Below are positions 32,961 through 46,600 of a stretch of 64,000 bases of DNA, in pieces. The notes under the pieces were generated by a model. The model was not told the origin of the DNA, made no database searches, and saw only the letters and a program-made list of their open reading frames with translations. Source of the DNA: Owenia fusiformis (Eukaryota > Annelida > Polychaeta > Sabellida > Oweniidae); contig CAIIXF020000006.1 in assembly GCA_903813345.2 (NCBI GenBank), forward strand, positions 31,168,024-31,232,023, in the 5' to 3' direction. Within the stretch, counting starts at the first letter, position 1, and each line of letters begins with the position of its first letter. Both the position numbers and the translations under genes were made by a program.

Positions 32961-35900
32961 TTTTAATTCAAGTTCATGTATCTTTATTTTCTTAAATTGA
33001 GGAGACGAATCGTCTGTTCTAGCAATGTTTGTGATTGTCAACACAAATAGTTACCAAATACGTTGTTGGGCCTGGTGATACGCAAAGAATTTCAAGTTAA
33101 AGTGTTTATGATATATCCGGTGTAGCAAAAATGAGATACTTTTTGACAAGTATTCTCTCGGCAACCGATTAACAAAATTTACTGAAATTCATTCAAAGTA
33201 GCCCAAGAGTATCGTTAGCAAGGTTTAAAAATATGAAAAAGATCAGATAAATGTTATGTGAGTACTATATAAGAAATTCAAGATGGTATGTCAAAATATC
33301 CCATACAGGAACAATGCAATGAGAACTTCATAACGTACCGAAAATTGGAAGCAAATTGACAAGGAATATCTGAGTAATGGTTTTGTCAAATTATTTGAAA
33401 ACTTAACTTGGCGCACTTTAGGGTATTTTCTGCCAGTGCTATGAATATGTAAGAGATTGGTTTCATATTATGTGTGTATTTTTAAAATTAAAGACAGTAT
33501 GTCAAAATAACCAATATCAATGAACAAGTCACTTTTTAATTCATTTCCAAGTAAAAATACTTTTCCTTATCTATTCTTAAAATATCACCTCGAATGAATT
33601 TTGAGAATGAAAGGATTTTGTATATTTGGAAACAATGAAACAAGCTATTTTGACTGATTGGCAGATGCTATCACCTGATAGCTGGTAAAAACACTATAGA
33701 TCGCAGAGCTCCGGTAGGGGAATTTTTAACATGCTATTTTGAATTTCTTATTTCTCAGAGAATATTTATTTGATCTTTTTTATACTTTTACAACTTATTA
33801 ATGATACTCTTAGGCTATATTGTACAAATTTTCAGTATATGAAAACGATGAGTCTGATCCTTGAATTATTTTTTATTCAATTCAATGAAAGAATTAAATT
33901 CATTAAATAAACAGAAACGTGGATGTGTAGCCTGAATATTGTCAAAATCGGTCTCAAGTGTAAAAATAATATTCCATATCTCTGAGCAACAGTGTATGTT
34001 AAGTATACAGGTTTGTCTGACATAGATACTGACATCTCCCTTGGAGCCTTAGTTCAGAGTTCTAACCTGGAATTTTTGGTGAGTTAAAAACTTTTACATT
34101 AGTTCCTCGTTTGTTTGTTGGTGTGAGTTGCATATGCGGTATGTCATCGTTTAGTAGCTCATACGCATATATGATGTGAGGTAGTGCTACGTTAGGCATT
34201 TTAACTTCGCTTTAACAAAAGTTAGAGATTGTTATGAAAAGCTGTCGGTCAGAAAAATAACATTTTACAACTTAATCTTCAGGGGTACATGAAGACTGCT
34301 TATATTATACCTGGGGCAAAACTCTGTAAACTACGTAGATAATCAAAAACACATTTTTCAACTCATAAGATTTCAAGTGAAAAATGTTCATTGTAATTTT
34401 CTCAGATAATTCATTATTAACGGCTGCGGGCCCTTGGGTGTGTGTTGTGTATACATGCTTAGACAGTTGCATTCTGATACTCATAGCATATTTCAATTTC
34501 ACCTGAAACATCTCAGGGCTGAGGAGAAATGAGATGTCATGGTTTATCATGATGGGACAGTTGCACCATTCAACATTTCTTCAAGGTCCCTTTATTGCTC
34601 CTGGCCATAAGAGTGTGTCTATTGATGGTTATCACTGACATTGGGTTCGACTGGCGTTTTGCCACACACCCTTAGCTGACTGTCGAATTTGAATTGTTAA
34701 TGGCGGGCCAAATAGATGGACACCTGATCATCCCTGAATGTTTAAAGGTAGCGCCTAGTGGGTGCGTTTATCTTTCATTCAAATATCAAATATTCAGTTC
34801 TTTAGTAATAATTTCTTTCGGTTATAGGCCAAGCAAATGGGCTCATAAAAGGCCCAAACATCCCAAAAATTGCAACAGTTTTTAAATTAGTCTTATATTA
34901 TGTATTAATATCAGTTGAAAAACATATCAAAAATATAGAAAAATGTATGCAGTGGACAAATATGAAATTTCACTTCCTAGGTACCCCTACAACCCTACCC
35001 CAAAATTGTGTATTGGTAGGAAACAATTTTTTCTTCCCAAATGGAATACTTTAGTCAAGTATTCAAGCTTTATTATGATAGATCACATATTCACAAATAA
35101 TTAAAATATTATTTTAATCAATTTTGAGACCAGTAATTGGTCATTTGACCCCAAAGTATAACAAAATAGGCCACAAAACAGGCATGTTATCACATATCTA
35201 TTTAGATATTTTAGGATCAGTTTGTCAGAAAAGCATGAAAAGAATCATGGTGTTACATATTCATATGAACTTCATATTTGGTGAGTGTCAGAATTCTAAG
35301 GTGTATACTTAGGAAGAAAAAAAATTATTTCATTTTCATAGTTTTGCCCCGCCCACTTTAGGGGAGACTATAGTTTTGATGATTAACTCCCACAATGCAT
35401 CACATTTGTATTAGAGTTGACATCTAAATCATTTATATAGGCTTGTCATCATCTAAAATACAAGTTTTGTGAAGGTTTATACCTTATTAGTATGAAAAAT
35501 AGGAATTATTAGTTGCACCAGGTGAAATGTTAAGGTGACCTCACTTTAATTTGATGAATAATTACATATCACTACTCTGATATTAGAGTATTTGATAACT
35601 GCTCTATACTAGGCTTATCTAAATAATGTAAGTTGTAGTTTTTGTGGAATTTAATATTGTTTAAATTATTAATTACAATCCGCAATTACAAAATTTGCAT
35701 ATATTTAAATTCATCAGATAAATAAATCATTACATAAGAGTACATTACTATGGAACTATCAATTGGATGTATAATGCTGTAGAAACGAATTTATGGTTAT
35801 TAAACGGAATTTAAACTGACAGAGAAATCTCAGATATCTGTGGAGTCTTTCATTAATATAATTTCAGTGCATAGGAATGATGATAATTCTGTCTGTCATG

Positions 35901-36286
35901 TTGGAAAACATTGAGTGTACATGTGCTGCATTCAGAATCGGATGCAGATATTGTGATTGTGAAAACTGCAATCCAAAGTGTTCCAACCTCAAATACAGTA
36001 CTCATACAGATCTCCTTGTGCTTCTCATTTATCATGCACAAAACACAAACTTCAACATTTTCTTCAAACCTGAACCAAAAGCAGCAACCCAAGAAACAGA
36101 ATGTTGGAATATAAATGAAATAAGATTGTCTTTGGGAAAGGTGGTCTGTGACAATATTTTGTTTCTTTTCTGGGGTGTGACATCGCATTCAGGTTATATA
36201 TGGCATAGACAAGAGGCTATCATTGAGGAAGATAAAAAAGAGTGAGTTCTTGAGAAAACAAGCGGTTGTTTTTAAATTACCAAAAG
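32961..36286. other. gene-free stretch right of the gap
   Basis: AT-rich, no splice-framed exon. A Cys-rich 122-codon frame at 35877-36245 (CRYCDCENCNPKC) follows an acceptor-like ATTTCAG at 35867 but has no recognised fold or partner exon. Confidence 0.4.
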
Positions 36287-36718
36287 CACTGGTGATCCGC
36301 TCGATTACGCTTGTCGTTTCGGTAACAAAATGTCTAAACGTCGAAAGTACGATATTTCTTTTTTCCTTTTTTTTCACGCGTTGTAGGCAGAATCCCCACG
36401 ATGTTTTTTTCTCACAGAATTGTTGATTTAATTCCTTACTTAAGTTAAATAAACGGTTTGGGTTAAAAGTGCAGATCTTAATTGTTTATCGAAATACCGT
36501 TTATGTAACTTAAGTGAGGAATTAAATCGAAGATTCTGTTGCCTTCTGAACTATTTGTTCGCAAATATGTACATTTTTAAACATATAATACTGATACATG
36601 TTTGTGATAACAATGTTGTGGGAATTCTGCCTACAATGTGTGAAATAACGAAAAAAGAAAAATCAAACCTTCGATGTTCCGACATTTTGTTACAACGTAA
36701 ACAAGTAGAAAACCAGTG
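36287..36718. mobile_element. palindromic element, CACTGGT ends
   Basis: Inverted arms start CACTGGTGATCC and CACTGGTTTTCT and meet near 36475 (mirrored GATTTAATTCCT and AAATAAACGGT). Flanks AAAAG and AAATG are a possible decayed 5-bp duplication. Confidence 0.65.
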
Positions 36719-37021
36719 AAATGCAAGCAACTCTGTCATTGCAGAGGAACATGCTCTTTTGTCAATTTATGGTGGAAAAATGGTGAAACCCTAAATTATC
36801 TTAGGCTTCTAAAATTATATTAAAAAGACCAATTGCCTAAATGCAGCTCCCCTTTCTCAGAGATCATCCATTGTGTGTGTAAGGCAGATTGTATTTCTAT
36901 GAGATGTTCTTGTAGAAAAATGAAATAACTGTTCTTTGACATGGAAGGTATGCAAAGACATTTGTGCAAATACCTCCATTACTGATCATGAGAATAATGA
37001 TGACTAAATAATGAACACTGT

Positions 37022-37275
37022 CAGATCTGGTCCCCTCCCACCCCCTTGGGCGGGCCCAGAAAAAAAATTGGGCCCAAAAAGGCCTTAAGGCCCCGAAAAG
37101 TGGGCCTTTTTGTCATAAATAGGCCTTTTAAAGCCTTATTTTTTAATTGAAGAAAATGGGTCTCAATATTTCAAAACTTCAGGGTTTTAGGGGCCCAAAA
37201 TTTTTTCCGCGGAAGTTTTTTTCTCAGACCTGACATTTGCCCCCCCCTTGTTGGTTCCCATATCCGCCCCTGATG
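37022..37275. repeat. GGGCCCAAAA-rich patch
   Basis: Repeated GGGCCCAAAA, AGGCCTTAAGGCC and CCCCCTTGG words make a local GC peak in AT-rich DNA, ending near CCGCCCCTGATGAAGG. Probably a decayed transposon, family unknown. Confidence 0.4.
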
Positions 37276-37647
37276 AAGGCTGGTGATAGACACGGTTGTA
37301 ACTGATTGTTGTTACAACATAATAGTATTCAGCTTATTCAATCAGCATTCTTTTTTGCTCTCTATAAGTAAGACACATATATGAAGGTTAAGATTACAAA
37401 ATTAAGGCAGCATTTTTGATAATGAACAAAACATAATAGAACCAGGCCCTGTATAAAGCCCAGGGATTTACTTTGCGTTACACTAGTTAACTCAGGAGGA
37501 TTTATTAATGTAGAAACCTTTTCCTCATTTCTTATTGAATTTCATCTTGAAATCGAACATTCTTCAGTTGAACTTCTTCATTTCATTTCTCAATATCACT
37601 GTGTGGTTAAGAACACCTTAGTCGAAAGTAACAATTTTTCCTTAATA

Positions 37648-38187
37648 CAGGGCGAGCCAAAAAGGTAACCCAAACAAATCTTAATAATCCAGTCCAATCA
37701 TCCTGCATGGATTTAGTGTCATATTTGGCAGAATTGAGTCTTGGTCAATGTATTATCAATCTACCCAGTCTCACGCAGTGGTCTATCTCTAGTGGTCACG
37801 ATTTTATGGCCATTTTTTGTTTATACCATGCGATGAAATATGGGTGTCATGCCTGGAGGCCAACTTGATAGTATCGTGCGTTATGACTCTCATCTTCATT
37901 CTTATCTCTTGCTTTAATGTTTCAAGTGTTGTTAGTATCCAAAAAAGGTCCACAGATAAAAAAAAAACTGGTGGTATTGATGTCCAGTCAGTTAGGCACA
38001 TTTCGATATTTTGAGCACATTTTGTAAATGGCCATAAAATCGTGACTATTAAGGATAGACCAATGACACTTAGTAGAATGAAAGAACATTGAACAAGGTA
38101 ATTGTGCCAAATATGATGTCAAACCCATGCTGAATGACTGGGTTATTAACAAACATTTGGTTGGGTTACCTTTTTTGGCTCATATTA
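37648..38187. mobile_element. palindromic MITE, CAGGGCGAGCC end, TA-flanked
   Basis: Left end TACAGGGCGAGCCAAAAAGG; the right arm ends CCTTTTTTGGCTCATATTA, a decayed inverse. The arms mirror about AAATGGCCATAAAATCGTGA near 37815 and 38025. Confidence 0.65.
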
Positions 38188-39070
38188 ATAAACTGATGTC
38201 AGGGACAGGGATATTTAACATTTTGTTGCCTTTTCAAGGACATTTTTTGACCACTGATTGTAACAAATCGTTCTCTGTTTTACCAGAAAAGGTATATTAT
38301 ATATCAAATTGAATTTAAAAGGAAAAAACATTTGATAATTTAACAGTCAGAGAGTTATCAACTAAAAGTAGGGCTTCCCCTATATTTCACCTGGCATTTG
38401 CTGTTTTTCTACTTTTTTTACATAATCCTTTCCTGAAAACCTCAAAAAACTGTTTTCAGGACAAAATAAGCCTTTACAAATAATTAAGTTGTGCTATTGA
38501 GTTCAAATATGACATATCTTGGAAGTAATTAAACAAAAGTAAGGTCACCCCAAAAGTGGGTGTGGTAAAATATTGAAATTTCAAATATTTTTTTCACGCT
38601 CAATATTCACTTAATGACCCTGATACTTATCAAAGAGAATGTTCAGGTGTACAATACCCTCCTTGATATTTTTCATGCAATTCTGATGAATTGATACAGA
38701 AATAAATACATTGTTATATTAAATTCGGGCTATTTGATGGCCTATTTTCACATATTTGGCGCTAGAAATGCCAATTATTGCACTCAAATAGTTGGTTAAC
38801 AATTTTCAGTTGCTCTTGTGTCAGTAAACTATCATAATATTACTCGTTTAGTTGACAAGAGTATTCCATTTTGAAATAAAAAAATATTTACAATCCCATA
38901 CTCAAATTTGGAGGGGGGTACCTGGAATGTGACATTTCATATTTGTCCACTGCATATATTTTTCTATATTTTTTATATGTTTCTCAACTGGTATCAATAT
39001 ACAATATATGCCTAATTTAAAAACTGTTGCAATTTTTGGGATGTTAAACTTCCATTTGCCTAGCCTATTA

Positions 39071-40942
39071 GTGCCAGCTAGCACATACTATTTTACACCT
39101 GATGCTACATACACAACGTTTGTACTAACCCACTTTTAATATCGCTTAATAGTTTATACCACTGAATAGAATACGTGTTTAAGCAGACAATTGAAGATTG
39201 ATAAATATTACAGTTCTATTGATAGCCCATGCATTAATCATGTGCTTTCAACAGATAGCCCATGCATTATTCTACAAAGATATTGTGTTGTAATGGTTGC
39301 GATGTTATAGATTTCTTTTCTTAAAGCATATTTCATAGAAATGCAGGACTTCCTCCATATTTGATTTGTATGACATAATGTAAAGAAACTTGGTTTCCTC
39401 AGTCACGTTAGAAAGGTCCTTATTTAATGTTTGGAATTTTAATAATAAACAGTGCGTTCACTTCTCTGCATCCTTTTTTAAAAGTTATTTTCAGTAGTGA
39501 GATTGCACATGAACGTGACACGTACTAAAATGAGTTAAATGATCAGGTAAATCTATTCTTGCAAATCTACAGTTGATAAAACAATAATTTGGTTTGCTTG
39601 TGTTTGACAAATCATGTTTATTCTCTCGATGTTTTGGATAGATATGGTGAACGTGCTATCACTTCTTCAACAAGCTTTCAATAACACCTCATTCAAACAA
39701 AATATAAGTTTACAATGTTAATATGGTAAACCAATCGATTTAATACCATTTGTATTCTTTTGAAAAAATAGTGTTATCGTAAACAATAACGTTAAAAAGC
39801 CATGTACTTTTATAAGTGAACTTCAGAGATCACGCCAAGCTATTAAGTGGCACTTGTAAGTAACTCGATCGTATGAAAAAGGATTGATTGGTTATTTTTA
39901 ACTCTCACAAACTTACTTTGGAACTGCACAGGTACGAGATATGTTCTTGAACGCCTCAAATTTTAGAATGAACTTTAAACATTGTTTGTCTTATGAATAT
40001 AGGTAAATTAAGATTAGGTAAGATTTACTCAGATTTCTTTTAGTAGTTCCATTGCCATTCAGTATAATGATTACAATACACAAATACCAGTGAGAACATT
40101 TAGCACGCATGTTTAATCATTCATTTAAAGTCTAATGGGTTAATGTGATATCCTATTTGGAACTGTAATATGCCACTAACTCACACATTTGTTAGGCAAG
40201 CCTAGGAAGCTCTAGGACGGTTGTTTGTATTACAATAATGTGTTGTCAGCTGTTACCAGGTACCTCTTCCGGAACACTATTAAATGGCTTGGACTGGTCA
40301 ATTTCTGTGGTAATGACGGATTGTATGACCGAAGATAGGTACACAGAAGTGTTCTTATGTACATCGTTTGTGCAAATATTTGCCAGATTACAAGTTAAGG
40401 ATCTTTAACTGGCTTTTAAAAATACACAAAAATGAATAGACACAAAGACACCCTTCTTTGCATTCGTTCGACTTTAAAGATTCGTCTTCTAATTCTTCGG
40501 TAGTTTATGACTAGACTCTGCGCGCAGGGTAACACAAAGACTAAAGTATACCTACCGTTTCAGTTTTATCAGACATTTCAATGACAGAGTGGCATTCACT
40601 ACCACCATGAGTCAGCAAGATCTTAGACAATATTTCAAATGTTTTACATCAGAAGTAGGATTTGATAAACTTTGCAAACAGAAGTAAGATCCATGTAGAG
40701 CATCTTTAATAAAGTATATTAGACCTAATTATCAAATCAAATTTACACTCACTTAATTTCACAAAATATTTCGCAACCCACTCATTTTTCTAAAGTAAGG
40801 TTACCACTTTCAATATCTCCGGGTAAACTTACTCTACAGTAAGATAAACAATCACCAAAACTTATGAATCTTTCAGCACCAATTTTAATTTCGACCTTTT
40901 AAAAGAGCTCCAAATTGATCATTTCCCTGGCATCACAACTAT
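39071..40942. other. gene-free stretch
   Basis: No open frame over 60 codons, no splice-supported exon and no clear repeat recognised by eye. Confidence 0.45.
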
Positions 40943-42734
40943 CACGCCTAACCATCGCGTAGGTAGGCGTCACCGTACAGCGTCAAAAAATAGTGGAGTA
41001 CAGTTTTCTGTACGGTGACGAAAATTAACTGATTTGAAGCAAAAACTATGACATGGGTTTAAAAGAAATTTGATGAAAACTAATACGATTTCATGTGAAA
41101 TAAAAACAGCATTCTCCTTAGGAATGGTTTTAACTTTGTAATTATGATAAATGTTTTACGAGCACTGTTCGGATTTTTTCTGAGTGAATCGGCCCACATA
41201 ATCGACCAGAGTGAAAAAAGGTGGTTTTTCACATTTTGTTTGGTTATCATTTTCCCTGCCGTCTGAGAGTATGGATTATTTTTATGAGAATATGTATTTG
41301 TCGACTTCACATTTTAGAACGGGCGAAGATTCAACAAACAACCATTCATTATGTATATTTAAAAAATATCAAATTTGTACGGTGACGCATCAGCTGTACG
41401 TTGACGATTCATTATAATTTGTGAGAAGTAATATAAAGAATTCATTATTTATTACTTCAAATCACATAAGTTTTGGTGTGGAAGTTCAAATGTTGATCCA
41501 ATCAAGTATCCCTCGTATACATGTTGTCAAAATGATCAGTGAAAGTTACTGCAGTCACTTTTGCATTTAAGATGGCGGACAGGAAGTGTCGATCTCGATA
41601 TTTTTAGCTTTCATTGAATTCTCTATAGTTGGCGTTATGCTTTGATGAACTAAATCAAACTAGGCTTATATGAAATGGAAACTCAGGAGTATGATCATTT
41701 GTTCATATATAGTGCATGGGCGCTACAATTCAACGATATCTTCCATCGCTTAATGGAAGGTTACTGGAAATGTGTGATACGGTAGGGGTCATGAAACCAA
41801 AAACTCAGTATATTTGTTGCTATGTTATTATTGTTTTAAAACAAGGGATGTCACAAGTAAATCTCATCTTGCACGTGTGACTTTTAGGATGAAAGATGCA
41901 ATATCTTGCATGGGGTAAAGATGGCCATGTAGGCTATCTTTGTTAGTCATATGAGAAAAGCCTGGTCTGTATTTCAAATGATATCAAAGCATTGCGTCAA
42001 CTTTCAAATAGTTAATTCCATGAAAACTAAAAATATCGAAATTAATACTTACTGTCCACCATCTTAAATGCTAAGGTGACGGCTGTAACCTTCGCTTGAT
42101 ACTTACCAATGATAATGTAGATCTGACGCTTCTTTACCTCTTGTTCGAATAGTAAGCTTAGAGTTGAATGTGTTTCAGTATTTAATCCTTGTTATCAGAC
42201 ATAAGAATTGATCTTTTCAATGTTAAGTTAATACTGAGGTCATATATTACACTTCATGAAATCTAAGGAATCGTCACCGTACAGCAGAAGCGTCACCGTA
42301 CAGATCTGATCTTTTTTAAATAAATACACTGAATGATTATTTGCCGAATATTCATCTGTTCTAAAATGTGTAGATAACAAATACATATTCTCAAAAAATA
42401 GTCCATACTCTCAGACGACAGGGAAAATAATAACCAAACGAAAAGTGAAAAAACATTTTTCTCTCGAGTCGATTGTGTGGGCCGATCCAGTCAGAAAAAA
42501 TCCGAGCAGTGCTCGAAAAACTTTTATCATAATTAGAAAGTTAAAACCATTCCTAAGAGAATGCTGTTTTTATTACACTCGAAATCGTATTTATTTTCAT
42601 CAAATTAATTTTTTTAAAACCCCCATTATTGTTTTTGCTTCAACTCAGGTAATTTTCGTCACCGTACAGAAAACTGTACTACTGTATTTTTTGACGCTGT
42701 ACGGTGACGCCTGCTTACGCGATGGTTAGGCGTG
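40943..42734. mobile_element. palindromic element, CACGCCTAACC ends
   Basis: Inverted arms of about 480 bp carry CACGCCTAACCATCGCG at both ends and repeated CGTCACCGTACAG boxes. The flanks are AACTAT on both sides (40937-40942 and 42735-42740). A diverged copy of the 14697-type element is nested at about 41531-42112. Confidence 0.8.
41531..42112. mobile_element. nested diverged copy of the 14697-type palindromic element
   Basis: Shares with 14697-15266 the blocks AGATGGCGGACAGGAAGTGT, GTTCATATATAGTGCATGGG, and a right end reading AACCTTCGCTTGATACTTACC. The left end lacks the CAAGC segment. It sits in the centre of the 40943 palindrome. Confidence 0.65.
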
Positions 42735-43604
42735 AACTATGAGCTCTTTCTCATGACCTGGAATTTGCGGTCAGATTTGAAATCCGACTTTTTGACCTTT
42801 TATATGTCGACATGGGCAAATTTTCAAAATTGTTATTTGGAGTTTAGTATAAGTTAAATCGATCATCGAGAGGGGCCAAAATGTTAAAGTCCCCATGTAA
42901 AGTTTAAACCACTTTGGATTATATTGTAGTCTTACCCAATGTTATCTAAGTGTGATATGTGAAACTTTTTTTCAATTTCAAAAAGTGTTTTTTTGTTCAA
43001 AAAAATAGTGAATTTATTTAAAACTAACTTTTAGAGGTCACACATATCTTTTAATAAGCCACAATTTATACCAATGCATATAGCATTCATCCTCGTATGT
43101 TTTTTGCCGAAAAACTAAGAAAATCGGTTCATAAATAAGGGAGAAATGAATTCATCAGTGCATGAAAATGGTTCAAAGAAAAAAGCATTTCAAAATTCCA
43201 GTTCTCATAGAAACCAATGATACAATAATATCTAAAATATAATTTATTCTCTTTTTAATCCTTGTTAGACAATCAACATTGGTTCATTATTGAAGTTTAG
43301 CATATTTAGAAAAGATTGACATAGAAAAAGATTTTGCCACTTGAGTGAGTCATAATGACATCACTAATGTTGCACAATATTTTTGATATGTTAAAACATT
43401 GAAGTGGCATTTTATTATTGAAATAGTCTGTCCTGAAAATGCTTTCATTTTTCATACAAAAAAATTACTATTGCTATGGTTGCTATAATAATTGCTAGAC
43501 AATTTTTCTCTGCTCTTCTGAAATGTTTCTCTGTACGTTTAGATCAAGCAGTCCAGATACGACCAAGTAGAACTGCAGGAACTGTACAGCCACTGTGATC
43601 CAAC

Positions 43605-46600
43605 ATGTCTATGCCTAAACCTATAGAAAACCCGGAGGTGAAATTCACAAAGGTATGTGAAGAAATAACATCAACTAATTCCTAGGATATGAGGCAACAT
43701 GTTAGGATCAGCAATCTTGAATTGGTGAAATACGGAAAGCCATTAGAATCAAAACTGAAACAGTATAGGAAACAGTTATGATTCCCTAGGTCTTCATCCT
43801 AGGTTCAACCGACATATGATGTATAATATAGTAAATATCACTACCTTATCATTTTCAGATCTTCATCAACAACGAATGGGTTGATTCTGAGAGTGGGAAG
43901 ACATTTGCAACCATCAACCCATGTACTGGAGAGAAGATCGCAGATGTACAAGAAGGTGACAAGGTAACACGCTAAATAACTCAATAAAGATCAACTACTA
44001 TTTTCGTTTAGAAACTTGCATTTCAATCTGCCATAGGAGTAGCCGGGGTTCAATTTGAAATACATTAAAACGTTTCAACTTGCAAAAATCTTATACTCAT
44101 ACTCAAAGAATTAAATGATTTGAATAGGTCGATGCCAACAAGGCCGTTGCGGCAGCCAAGAAGGCTTTTGAACTTGGATCAGAATGGCGGACGATGGATG
44201 CATCTAAAAGGGGAAGACTGCTGAATAAACTTGCTGACCTCTTAGAAGAGGACTTGGCGTATGCTGCGGTAAGTGAGAGATTGTTAACCATAGCAAATAC
44301 AGGGTGGTCCAAAAAATTGGAACATTTGATAATTGAACTCGAAATCGTTATTATTTCTCTAAAATGCACCAAAGTTTTACTGAGTATTGTTCAATCATTT
44401 ATTGATCTGATGTACAGTTTATAGGTGCAAACAACAAAGAATTAATGCATTAAACTAGAGAATGTTTGATATGACCCCTTTCTCCTGAATTACAAGTTGA
44501 AGCCTAGGACTCAGTTTTGAAATGATTCATTCACTCAATAATAATTTTGGGTATTCCTAAGTTGACAATAACACAATAGTTTTCCAGTAAACCATAGATG
44601 TTGATACTTCATGTCAGCTCAATATACAATATGTATAGCAATCAACATGTCCATTAAAGCTTTGAAGTAAAGAATACTTGAAAAAGTAATTGCGAAATTG
44701 ACAAGTGTATATTTAAGAAAAGGGGGTCATATCAAACATTGACTAGTTTAATGCATTAACTTTGTGGTTTGCACCTATAAACTTTACATCAGAGAGATAA
44801 GTGACTGAACTATGCTCAGTAAAAGTTTGGTGCATTTTAGAGGACAAATAAAGATTTTGTGTTCAATTAACAAATGTTACAATTTTTGGACCACCCTGTA
44901 TATGTTAGATTTGAACATTATCAATTTCGCTGAGTTCGAGTCCTTTTATAGCGTAACGTCATGTGATCTGATATTATTGTACTTAATTAAATGCATTTCG
45001 TATCAAAACTTAATCGAATATTGGCGACTGGAATAGATTTTGGGGGATTTTTCCTCATAAAGAAATTCATATTTTACAGAGTTTGGAAACCCTTGACAAT
45101 GGTAAACCGTTTACCATGTCTTACCATGTGGATTGCACGGGTGCTGTAAAGGAATTGAGATACATGGCAGGCTGGTCTGACAAGATTGTAGGACAAACCA
45201 TCCCAGTCGGTAAGAGCCTATTTCTCTTTTGAATAAAATAATAAAAATGGTAACCATGTCAATTCAATTTTCAATTCAATTCAATTTGTTTATTTCATAA
45301 ACACACATACAATATAGTATACAATGAGTGGGTGACACAAGGGTTTGTGTATATTCCCAAGATGGAGTAAATTAAATACAAAGTATGTTGAAATGGCGGG
45401 GATCTGCCATTGCATGCCCTCAATAAAAAAAATACAAATTGTGCCATCAAATTGCCCCTAAAAAATTAAAGTTGTTGTCCATAAAAGCAGAAAAATAATA
45501 CAAATGTATTCTTGTTGAAAGCTTTAGTTTTCCTCAAATACTTATATACAATTTGGGTATTTTTAGAAAATAGACATGATGAAGTACTTGTTAGATCTGA
45601 TTTTGCTATTTTTGTGATACAAAATGAAAAGATTACCACTTTGTTTTGTTTGTTTTTTATATGAAATTAATAGTTCTGGAAACTCGTGTCTCCTTATAAC
45701 AATACCTTTTAATAGCACATCTCTACCTTTAGATGGTGATTTCTTCTGCTATACAAGACATGAGCCTATTGGGGTCGTCGGGGCTATCATACCAGTAAGA
45801 TACATGTATATCAACATTACTGAAAATACAGTTAAACATGAGAGATGTACAATTTGAAACCAATGGATAACAATTGACAATTAGAGTCAGGCGGGGGTCG
45901 AACATATGACCCAATTTGAATACACTTGCTTATTAATTTCAACAGATTTTGTATTTTTGTTTTGAAAAACACAGAAAGAAATTTTCTCAATGAGCTATTT
46001 CAAGGGCAAATAACCCGAACCTATATATCCATTCGATTTAACGGTTTTTTCGATGACATTTTGATAATCGGTATACATTCATTTCCAGTGGAATTTCCCT
46101 CTCTACATCTTGACACAAAAGCTAGGACCTATCTTGGCTGCAGGCTGTACAGTAGTAGTAAAGCCAGCAGAACAGACTCCATTAACGGCGCTTTACTTGG
46201 CGTCCCTCATTAAAAAGGTAAATAACATACAGGGTAACTCAAAAATGTAACCCTCTCAATTTGGAATAACCCATATGTCATGAAATCACCATACATATTT
46301 GCTTGCGTTAAAAGATTGTTTAACATTGGTTCACTTACATTCCCATCAGACTTTGAGATTTGTAGAAAGCTCTACTATTGGTCTAAGCCTACACTTGAGC
46401 TTATAACAGAATAATAGTTCAACGTACTTCTGCTTTGTGTTTCACCATTAGGCTGGGTTCCCTCCAGGGGTAGTGAACATCGTGCCTGGATATGGTCCTT
46501 CTGCTGGTGCAACTCTCTCTGAACACTTGGACGTTGACAAAATATCCTTCACCGGTTCAACAGAAGTAGGACAACTGGTTATGCAAGCTGCTGGTAGAAC

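Larger units (their letters stand above)
34822..39070. repeat. inverted pair of ~160-bp arms 4 kb apart
   Basis: 34822-34990 (GGCCAAGCAAATGGGCTC, CATCCCAAAAATTGCAACAG, AATATAGAAAAATGTATGCA) is repeated inverted at about 38930-39070. The interval holds the gap-free palindromes at 36287 and 37648 and no gene. May be the ends of one large foldback element or two solo copies. Confidence 0.6.

Noticed and set aside
43543-43626. Alternative frame through ALDH1A exon 1 (IKQSRYDQVELQELYSHCDP)
   Set aside because: It hits a stop in the exon; the ATG at 43605 joins in phase to all later ALDH1A exons.
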